Source: CAYMUL01 sp964393605 | GTDB taxonomy: Bacteria > Bacteroidota > Ignavibacteria > Ignavibacteriales > Ignavibacteriaceae | Assembly: GCA_964393605.1 (NCBI GenBank) | Contig: CAYMUL010000007.1 | Coordinates: 80,572-144,571 of the forward strand | DNA length: 64,000 bases | Reading direction: 5' to 3' | Part shown: one piece after another, positions 16,986-23,355 of the stretch | Layout: each line of letters opens with the position of its first letter | Numbering within the stretch: position 1 is the first letter of the stretch | The notes under the pieces: generated by a model | What the model saw: the letters and a program-made list of their open reading frames with translations, nothing else | Databases searched by the model: none | Told to the model about the DNA's origin: nothing | Made by a program: the position numbers and the translations under genes

Positions 16986-18310
16986 TTTCTTTCCTCGCTT
17001 TCGAGATCAAACTTTTCTCCGTTGATGAAGAAAAATTTCAGTTTGGATTTTTTATCGAAATATTTTTTATCTGTTAAAAAGAAATCTGCGGAGAAACCTT
17101 TTTCAATCTTTCCGAATTTCTTCTCGAAGCCTAAAATTTTTGCGGAGTTAAAAGATAGAATTTCTAAAATTTCTTTTTCGGTAACACCATAGTTTTTCAG
17201 TTTGGAAAGGAAAGGTTTTATCGAATCGCTTTGCACATCCATTGTTGCAATTGTAAAAGGAATTTTGTTTTCCTTCAAGAATTTCACTCCGCGCCAAAGA
17301 TTATCGTAAGTTTCTTTGTAACGTTTTTTCAAATCATCATCCTCTTCTTTGCTGAGATAAAGGGAAACAACGTCCTTCGGTTTCGCGGAATCATTTTTCA
17401 CTTCTGAAATTTCTCCGGGCAAGTTTAATGAATAAATTATACTAATGTTTGCGGCTTTAACTTTATCCAAAACTTTATGAACTTCTCTCGCGCCGATAAT
17501 TACGCAGTTGAACTTAAATTCATCTTTGAGTTTAAGAACACGCAAAATTTCCGACTCAGAGTTCGCCTCAAAAAAGATTTTTTTCTTTCCGCTTAAAACA
17601 TTATTCAATTCTTCATATGCGGGATCAATCGCCGTGAAAGCCGCATCACTATTGGTTGAGATGAATGCTTCTTTTCTACGCTTGTAATCTTCCGCATCGA
17701 AAAAGAGTTGACGCAATTTTGCCATCATCCCGATTATGCTCGAAGGATAAACGCCGCGTGCAGATTTAAAACGGAAGAAAATTCCGGTAGAATTCTGAAT
17801 TAAATTTTCTTTGCCGTTTAAATTTGAAAGCACATTACCGCCGGAAATTAGTCCGCCGTCCAAAAAAATATTCGCTTTCAGAAAACCGAGCTTTGTCATT
17901 TTTGAAAATGATTTAGAATTATCTTTCAAAAAATCTGCGGCGTTAAGTTCGGGTTGAATTCCTGCCGCTGAGTTTGGCGGATTGCCCGGAGGAAATTTTG
18001 CGGAATCTTTTTGTTGTGAAAATTTCATTAACAAACCGCCATCAAAAAATGCGGGATAGATGAAAGCAGAATCGCAATCATAAATGAAACTTGAATTATC
18101 ATTCGGCAGCGCATCCGAAATGTTTGCGATAACGCCGTTGGTTACAGTGATATGCACGAGTTTTGGCGACTCATTTTCAAAACCATTGATGTACACATTT
18201 TTCAAAATGTAACTTTTGAAAATTTCGCTCACCTTTGGTAAATCTTGTGCGGAAAGAAACGATGCAACGAGCATCGGATACAGAAAAAATTTGAACATAT
18301 TATTTCTCAT
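16982..18310 (-). CDS. amidohydrolase-like exported protein, degenerate
   Basis: 442 aa, signal peptide ~1-21. First gene of the four-gene operon. It keeps the amidohydrolase outline (TVTNGVIANISD near the start, FGKIEKGFSADFFLTDKKYFD at the C-terminus) but the HxH loop reads YPAFFDGGLLMKF and no histidine ligands are recognisable. Rich in Lys/Phe. Its stop overlaps the start of the intact amidohydrolase by 4 bp. Probably a catalytically dead paralogue acting as a partner or binding protein; this is inference. ATG at 18310 has no strong ribosome binding site; the ATG four codons later is an alternative. Confidence 0.75.
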   Translation of the reverse strand: MRNNMFKFFLYPMLVASFLSAQDLPKVSEIFKSYILKNVYINGFENESPKLVHITVTNGVIANISDALPNDNSSFIYDCDSAFIYPAFFDGGLLMKFSQQKDSAKFPPGNPPNSAAGIQPELNAADFLKDNSKSFSKMTKLGFLKANIFLDGGLISGGNVLSNLNGKENLIQNSTGIFFRFKSARGVYPSSIIGMMAKLRQLFFDAEDYKRRKEAFISTNSDAAFTAIDPAYEELNNVLSGKKKIFFEANSESEILRVLKLKDEFKFNCVIIGAREVHKVLDKVKAANISIIYSLNLPGEISEVKNDSAKPKDVVSLYLSKEEDDDLKKRYKETYDNLWRGVKFLKENKIPFTIATMDVQSDSIKPFLSKLKNYGVTEKEILEILSFNSAKILGFEKKFGKIEKGFSADFFLTDKKYFDKKSKLKFFFINGEKFDLESEERK

Positions 18311-18761
18311 TTTGTTTATTCAAGATTAAGAATTTCAAATTAGTTACGCAAAGAAAAATTTAGAAATTTTACGAACGGAAAGCAGGGGAGGGATGATGGC
18401 GAGCGACTCACTATTATTTAAAGTGATCCTCTTAACTATCAACTCTGATTGACTACTCATGTTCCCATCATCCCCAAAGTTGCTTTTTAGATATATTCGG
18501 GCAGATGTAAAAAAAAAATTATGAGGATAATGTGGATTTATCACTTAAAAATAAATTCAGCGATTAGAAAATGAATTTCTGTTTATTTTAATTAAATACG
18601 TTCACTTAAAATTAGTTTGGTCCTTATTTTAATTTAACCCATTTACTTAAAATTAACCAAACTCTTATTTCAAGTAAATCCATCAAATTCACCCAAAAAT
18701 TGAGAATTGGCATTCGACCTATTTGAAAGACGAAAATGTTGAAATTCACACAATCTGATAC
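18311..18761. other. intergenic region upstream of the amidohydrolase operon
   Basis: No gene is supported. It is AT-rich, with a 10-bp inverted repeat GGGATGATGG/CCATCATCCC at 18390-18399 and 18465-18474, and loosely repeated CACTTAAAATTA-like stretches at about 18540-18690. The minus-strand operon starting at 18310 should have its promoter here, but I see no convincing match to the Bacteroidota promoter pattern. Confidence 0.5.
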
Positions 18762-18800
18762 AAAATAAAAAGCCCCACAGAAATCTGTGAGGCTTTTTTT
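18762..18800 (-). terminator. terminator downstream of tRNA-Asp (bidirectional in form)
   Basis: Stem GCCCCACAG (18772-18780) with CTGTGAGGC (18785-18793) and a 4-base loop. On the minus strand it is followed by TTTTTATTTTG directly after the tRNA 3' end; on the plus strand it is followed by eight T. It can terminate the tRNA transcript. Confidence 0.85.
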
Positions 18801-18802
18801 TG

Positions 18803-18876
18803 CGGGGCCGACGAGACTCGAACTCGCGACCTCCTGCGTGACAGGCAGGCGTTCTAACCAACTGAACTACGACCCC
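18803..18876 (-). tRNA. tRNA-Asp (anticodon GTC)
   Basis: 74 nt on the minus strand. The acceptor stem GGGGTCG pairs with CGGCCCC (one T-G pair); D-arm GTTCAGTTGGTTAGAAC; anticodon loop CTGTCAC gives GTC; T-arm with GTTCGAGTC. Discriminator base G at 18803, as expected for Asp. The CCA end is not encoded in full. Just 5' of it lies the tandem array of truncated copies of its own 5' half. Confidence 0.97.
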
Positions 18877-18877
18877 T

Positions 18878-19351
18878 AAAAAAAATCAGGCGTTCTAACC
18901 AATTTACCTGGCTTTAGACAGGCGAACTACGACCCCTAAAAAAAATCAGGAGTTCTAACCATCTACCTAAAGTTAGATAAACTGAACTACGACCCCTACA
19001 AAAATCAGGCGTTCTAACCAATTTACCTGGCTTTAGACGGTCTACCTAACGGTAGATAAACAAACTACGACCCCTAAAAAATATTAGGCGTTCTAACCAA
19101 TTTACCTGGCTTTAGACGGTCTACCTAGCGGTAGATAAACAAACTACGACCCCTAAAAAAATCAGGCGTTCTGACCATCTACCTAAAGTTAGATAAACTG
19201 AACTACGACCCCTAAAAAAAATCAGGCGTTCTAACCAATTTACCTGGCTTTAGACGGTCTACCTAACGGTAGATAAACAAACTACGACCCCTAAAAAATA
19301 TTAGGTGTTCTAACCATCTACCTAAAGTTAGATAAACTGAACAACGACACC
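18878..19351 (-). repeat. tandem array of seven tRNA-Asp 5'-half copies with D-loop insertions
   Basis: Seven head-to-tail units on the same strand as tRNA-Asp: 18878-18937, 18938-18997, 18998-19075, 19076-19154, 19155-19213, 19214-19292, 19293-19351 (60, 60, 78, 79, 59, 79, 59 bp). Each carries AGGGGTCGTAGTT...GGTTAGAACGCCTG, that is tRNA-Asp from its 5' end to the start of the anticodon stem, then a T-rich stretch, and stops before the anticodon. Insertions fall in the D-loop: insert A (core ACCTGGCTTTAGAC on the plus strand) in units 1, 3, 4, 6; insert B (hairpin-forming TCTACCTAACGGTAGA or TCTACCTAAAGTTAGA) in units 2-7. None can be a working tRNA. Confidence 0.92.
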
Positions 19352-19394
19352 GAAAAGAACATCTCGACTTGCTTAATTTTTCAAATTGAGCGGT

Positions 19395-19425
19395 CAAATA
19401 TATTCTTACGACTCCACTTATACAA
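19395..19425 (-). promoter_or_regulatory. candidate Bacteroidota-type promoter for the tRNA-Asp array
   Basis: On the minus strand TTG (19425-19423), 20 bp, TATATTTG (19402-19395), matching TTG-N19-TAnnTTTG apart from one extra spacer base. It lies just after the RNase HIII stop codon and reads into the array and then tRNA-Asp, so the array would form a ~510-nt 5' leader. Confidence 0.6.
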
Positions 19426-19437
19426 TGAATTTTTTGT

Positions 19438-20340
19438 CTATTGCAATTTTTCCGAAATTTTAAAATGCAATTTTGCAATCGATGGAATAAGCGATGGTAC
19501 TTCCTTCTTTAATTGCAAAAAATATTTCTGTATCTCAAGTGAAGAACCTTGTTTCAAATTTAATTTATGCGAAGCATTTGTTTTGTCAAACCACTCAAGA
19601 AATTTCGCGCGCGCAATTATGGAAGCGGCGGCAACAGCTAAATATTTTTCCGCTTTAGTTTCCTGTCTTAGTTGAATTTCTCTTCCCAATTTTTGAAGCG
19701 AATTTATAAGCGTTTTTTCGTTTCCGAATTTATCACTGATGGCAGTTCCGACTTTAATTTTCGTGAGCAAATTTTCTATCACCTTTGCATGTCCCCACGC
19801 TAACAATCTGTTTAAGTTTTTGAATGTATCATAAAGTTGATTGTACTTTTCAGGATTAATTTGAATAACATCAAACTTACCGGAGAGTATATTTTGTAGC
19901 GATACACTAACTTTTTTTATTTCGCCGTTTGATAATTGTTTACTATCAACGACATTCAATTTGCTCAACTGATTTCTTGTTTTGTTATCAATTGCAACTC
20001 CGCAAATGACAAGGGGACCGAAGTAATCGCCTTTACCCGATTCATCGATGCCGATATATTCTTCGGGTTCATTCTCAACGGTATTAAGAAATAATTGTTC
20101 GCCGAAAATAATTTCCGAAAGAGATTTGTATTCTTCTAATTCTTGATTTCCTTGAAGGACTAATTTTATTCCTTTCTTTCCAAAGTAGGTTAAGAGTTTA
20201 AATTTTTCTTTCTCTTTTTTGACGGAGATTTCAAATGCAAATTGTGTTTCGATTGGCGAAGTTGTAGTGAAGCCGAGTGGTTGTAATTGCTCGACTTTTT
20301 GTAGAATTAATTTCTCTGCTTGTACTTTTATTGCTGACAA
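19438..20340 (-). CDS. rnhC: ribonuclease HIII
   Basis: 300 aa. It removes RNA from RNA-DNA hybrids. The N-terminal ~80 residues fit the TBP-like substrate-binding domain that separates RNase HIII from HII. The catalytic domain starts with IGIDESGKGDYFGPLVICG (D99, E100) and continues with VDSKQLS (D132), SDKFGN and QETKAEKYLAVAAASIIAR, the set of acidic residues expected. The start lies 12 bp after the stop of the T9SS gene upstream on the same strand, so readthrough is possible. Confidence 0.95.
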   Translation of the reverse strand: MSAIKVQAEKLILQKVEQLQPLGFTTTSPIETQFAFEISVKKEKEKFKLLTYFGKKGIKLVLQGNQELEEYKSLSEIIFGEQLFLNTVENEPEEYIGIDESGKGDYFGPLVICGVAIDNKTRNQLSKLNVVDSKQLSNGEIKKVSVSLQNILSGKFDVIQINPEKYNQLYDTFKNLNRLLAWGHAKVIENLLTKIKVGTAISDKFGNEKTLINSLQKLGREIQLRQETKAEKYLAVAAASIIARAKFLEWFDKTNASHKLNLKQGSSLEIQKYFLQLKKEVPSLIPSIAKLHFKISEKLQ

Positions 20341-20352
20341 TTTTCCACAAAA

Positions 20353-21480
20353 TTATTTCATGAAAATCATTTTGCGCGTCAACGAATTTTTATTCAGTCC
20401 ATCATTAATCGAAAGAGTATAAAAATAAATTCCGGAGGAAAATTGAGAATTGAGTTCCGATAAATCGGGAGAGAATTGAATATTGTGGATTCCGCTTTCC
20501 CGCCAATCGTTATTTAATAATGTTGCTATCTCTCTTCCGAGAACATTATGAATTTTTATGGTTACAAATCCTGCATTCAACATCTTCCATGAAATCAATG
20601 TGCCAGGATTAAACGGGTTCGGATAATTCTGTAACAATTGAAACGAGTATTCTTCTTTTCTATCGTTCACATTTAAAATGATCGGTGCTTCAAATTCAGG
20701 AATAGAAATTTTCTTCCTTCCCGGAACGGAAAAAGATGGCAGATTGAGCAACGATAAATCAAGATACGATGAAGGTATTGTGCTTTGAACAATCCATTTA
20801 TTCGGTGCGATGTAAGTTGTATCTCTCACTGTTATTAAAGGAAACGGTACGGGGATGGGACCGATTTGCAGAACATAACTTACTCGATAACTTAAAATAA
20901 ATTTTTTGCAATTAAACGTTCCGACCAAAGTTGTGAGCGATTGATCCGATAATCTTTTCCCGAGAACTTCGAATCGAAGCGGAACGATAAGCGTATCAAT
21001 CGTTATCGTCGTGTCGTATCTGAAAATTTGGTACTCGCTTCCTGTACTTTGATTGAACTTGAAAACATCATACCATTTCTCAAAAGATTTTAGCGTGAGC
21101 AGAGTTCCGGTGTTAATAAACGATGAATCAATCCCAAGCGAATCGAGTAACTCTTGAAGTTCGTCAATCTCCGGTAACTTGATATACGTCGCGCCAATGC
21201 TTGAACTTGCGTTGACGTATCCTGTATCCACAAAATGTTGTAGCACAACAAAACTATCTATTCCAGATTTCGAAAGAACAAAATTTGTCGTTCTTCCTTT
21301 AAATGTATCAATGACTGCGAATGAATCTATTTGAAAAGTTACGAGCGAATCTATTTCATTATTTAATGAATCGAGTGGAATATTTTTGAAGAACCATTTT
21401 GTGCCGAGTGAATCGGGAAAATAACTTTGTGCGGCGATGAGACGCGCTATAATAAAAAGGAAAAGAATTATTTTTTTCAT
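20353..21480 (-). CDS. T9SS-exported protein of unknown function
   Basis: 375 aa with a signal peptide (~1-17, ending ARLIAAQS). The central ~250 residues are beta-rich with many Ser/Thr/Asp and match no family I recognise. The last ~90 residues are a T9SS type A domain (LLQNYPNPFNPGTLISWKM, NVLGREIATLL, SSGIYFYTL). Predicted to be surface-exposed or secreted. It follows a lipoprotein gene by 28 bp, which may be a functional partner. Confidence 0.82.
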   Translation of the reverse strand: MKKIILFLFIIARLIAAQSYFPDSLGTKWFFKNIPLDSLNNEIDSLVTFQIDSFAVIDTFKGRTTNFVLSKSGIDSFVVLQHFVDTGYVNASSSIGATYIKLPEIDELQELLDSLGIDSSFINTGTLLTLKSFEKWYDVFKFNQSTGSEYQIFRYDTTITIDTLIVPLRFEVLGKRLSDQSLTTLVGTFNCKKFILSYRVSYVLQIGPIPVPFPLITVRDTTYIAPNKWIVQSTIPSSYLDLSLLNLPSFSVPGRKKISIPEFEAPIILNVNDRKEEYSFQLLQNYPNPFNPGTLISWKMLNAGFVTIKIHNVLGREIATLLNNDWRESGIHNIQFSPDLSELNSQFSSGIYFYTLSINDGLNKNSLTRKMIFMK

Positions 21481-21508
21481 TGCTGTTTGTTGTAGACTTT
21501 CTATTGTA

Positions 21509-21925
21509 TTAGTTGTTTGAATACATTTGAAATTTGAAGCGACCTGAAAAATTTAGAAACTCAAATTCTAATTTTGATGGATGTAACCCGAGTTCCGTTT
21601 GCCGCGCAACTGCAACATCGCCAACCAAAGTATCTATTAATACTATTCGCGAGTAGTTATCCAATAAACGCAACACCAATTTACCTTCACCAACTTCACT
21701 CGTTAAAATATTGATTCGATTAACATTTGGATTACCCGGCAAGTTGTCCGCAAAAAATAAATTTAATTTTTGTGCGTTGATCTGGAAATCATAAAAACTT
21801 GAGAACTTATTCGCATAAGGCGTATTCAATAGCCCCGATGTATTTTCGGGTGCAATTATTTCTTCGCGACACGCCGAAAAAATAAGCATCACAAGTATCA
21901 AAAATTTAAACTTCAAATCTTTCAT
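21509..21925 (-). CDS. small lipoprotein of unknown function
   Basis: About 138 aa from the chosen ATG at 21925; a TTG five codons earlier is also in frame. The signal ends in a lipobox-like LIFSACRE. The remainder is a compact beta-rich domain (YDFQINAQKLNLFFADN, GEGKLVLRLLDNYSRIVLIDTL). No family recognised. It is immediately upstream of, and probably cotranscribed with, the T9SS protein gene. Confidence 0.68.
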   Translation of the reverse strand: MKDLKFKFLILVMLIFSACREEIIAPENTSGLLNTPYANKFSSFYDFQINAQKLNLFFADNLPGNPNVNRINILTSEVGEGKLVLRLLDNYSRIVLIDTLVGDVAVARQTELGLHPSKLEFEFLNFSGRFKFQMYSNN

Positions 21926-22116
21926 ATCAATTCGAAACAAAAATAAGGAAGCACTCCCGATTTCTCAATAGTTTTATTTGTAAAGAATTTAATTTGTGAG
22001 TTGAAACGACACACCAAAAATTGAAAAGTTACTTTTGCGGAATTTCATCATCATTATTAAATGAAAACTCCTTAATTTTCTTTACGGAAATTTTAATCTA
22101 TGAAATCATAACACGA

Positions 22117-22542
22117 ATGCTTGACGACAGTATCAAAAACGAAATAAAAAAATTTTTGGAAGAACGGGAAGATGTCCTGTTTGCATTTATTTTTGGTTCG
22201 GCGGCGCGCGGAAAGATGCACTTTGCCAGCGATATTGACATCGCCATTTTTGTGCAAAATTCTCTGGATCTACTTGAGATCGGCGGAATAGTTGCGGGGC
22301 TTGAAGAGAATATTGAATATGATATTGATCTTGTTGAAATAAATAATCTGCCGAGGGAAAACCCTGAACTCGCAATGAGAATTTTAGATGAAGGAATTTT
22401 GCTTTTCTGCAAAAATCGGGATGCGTATGTGAAATTCAAGCATGAAACTTATCTTTTCTATATGGATTTCCAACCCTATATGGAATTATTTCACAAAAAA
22501 TTTTTGGAGAGAACAGAAATGAAAGTCAGGCAAAATTTATGA
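22117..22542 (+). CDS. mntA: MNT-type nucleotidyltransferase (antitoxin of a HEPN/MNT pair)
   Basis: About 141 aa from ATG 22117; an in-frame TTG at 22021 would add 32 hydrophobic residues that are not typical. It shows the minimal nucleotidyltransferase motif FIFGSAARGKMHFASDIDIAIF (GSxxxG followed by DxD) and YDIDLVEIN with the third acidic residue. In HEPN-MNT systems the MNT protein AMPylates and silences the HEPN RNase. It overlaps the start of the interrupted HEPN gene by 4 bp, the usual coupling. It appears intact while its partner is not. Confidence 0.85.
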   Translation: MLDDSIKNEIKKFLEEREDVLFAFIFGSAARGKMHFASDIDIAIFVQNSLDLLEIGGIVAGLEENIEYDIDLVEINNLPRENPELAMRILDEGILLFCKNRDAYVKFKHETYLFYMDFQPYMELFHKKFLERTEMKVRQNL

Positions 22543-23347
22543 TTGTAGATAAACTGAAAAGATTGGAAGAGAATATTTCTGCGTTGAAAAGAATAAATGA
22601 AAATTTTTCGGTGGAAGATTTGGCGAAAAACAAATTTGATGAATGGGCATTGCGTTATGGATTATTTGAGTCAATCCAAATTATGATTGATGTTTCTTGT
22701 GCATTCGTTTCGGATAGAAATCTTGGAAATCCTAACCTTGGCTAAACAGAGCCGAGGTTAAACGTTCACAAAGTTGTAGTTCCAACTTGAGCAACAGGTG
22801 CATTCCAACAGTGAATAAAATATTTCATCCCTCACGGGATTTAGTTTTGGTTGCGTCATTGTTTTTTACCAATATTTCATCCCTACGGGATGTAGAACAG
22901 TAATTGAAATTAGCAAGTCATTTTTCCCGTTAGGGAAAATATGTTGGTAACAAAAGTCACGAAGATAAATCTAAATCCCGTAGGGATGACATTATTTATT
23001 GTTCTTATCTTCCTTAATTTCTTGCACCAAAACCACAAGTTGAACATTTTACAAATTGTTGTTTTAGCCATAATTGACAAGGGTACGCATAAACTAAAAA
23101 AATATTTTGCCAGAGTTGGTCATGATATAAATTAAAATATCCTAAAAGATATAACGAGTGTATAAAGTTGCTCGTATCAAATTCTTACATAGCACCGGAA
23201 CTCGGAAAGAGTTTATTGAAAATGATTGGTTTGCGAAATCTTTTGGTTCATGAATATGGAACAATCGATCCAAAAAAATTATACAGCTATCTCGAAAATA
23301 TTTCTGAATTTGAACAATTCATTCTTCAAATAGGAAAATCAATTTGA
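22539..23347 (+). pseudogene. hepT: HEPN-domain RNase toxin (HepT/DUF86), interrupted by the dispersed element
   Basis: The first 65 codons (22539-22733, MIVDKLKRLEENISALK... ending RNLGNP) are followed by foreign sequence and a stop at 22743. A second block in frame with a rejoined product starts at 23144 and runs 67 codons to TGA at 23347: KRYNECIKLLVSNSYIAPEL, then MIGLRNLLVHEYG, which contains the HEPN catalytic motif RNxxxH. Excising 22734-23143 (410 bp) restores a 132-aa HepT/DUF86 protein of normal length. The toxin should therefore be inactive here. The retained open frame suggests a recent insertion. Confidence 0.88.
22731..23145. mobile_element. dispersed palindromic element, copy 2, inserted in hepT
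   Basis: About 403-410 bp of noncoding DNA. ATCCTAA occurs at both ends (22729-22735 and 23139-23145), either a target-site duplication or a terminal recognition sequence. Inside are a left core unit (about 22757-22825), palindromes ATCCCTCACGGGAT (22827-22840), ATCCCTACGGGAT (22879-22891), TTTCCCGTTAGGGAAA (22923-22938) and ATCCCGTAGGGAT (22975-22987), and a right core unit (about 23036-23110) in direct orientation. No terminal inverted repeats and no transposase, so it would be moved in trans. Clearly related to 11823-12334. Confidence 0.85.
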
Positions 23348-23355
23348 ATTTAATT

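Noticed and set aside
18344..18544. 66-codon open frame upstream of the amidohydrolase operon
   Set aside because: No ribosome binding site, low-complexity composition and it spans an inverted repeat; not supported as a gene.
18670..18861. 63-codon open frame, minus strand
   Set aside because: It reads through the tRNA-Asp gene and its terminator; coincidental.
18878..19351. CRISPR array
   Set aside because: The units repeat at 59-79 bp, but the sequences between shared parts are themselves only two recurring inserts, not unique spacers, the shared part is tRNA-Asp sequence, and no cas gene is present.
18803..19351. Phage or integrative-element attachment site at tRNA-Asp
   Set aside because: Such sites normally copy the 3' end of a tRNA; here the 5' half is copied, units are in tandem, and no integrase is nearby.
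22021..22116. Upstream TTG start for the MNT gene
   Set aside because: The extra 32 residues are hydrophobic and atypical for MNT proteins; the ATG at 22117 gives the usual N-terminus.
22941..23135. Short open frames in both element copies sharing an NPVGMT-like stretch (also 12129-12314)
   Set aside because: The shared residues are just the translation of the ATCCCGTAGGGATGAC palindrome; no start context and the rest is not conserved as protein.
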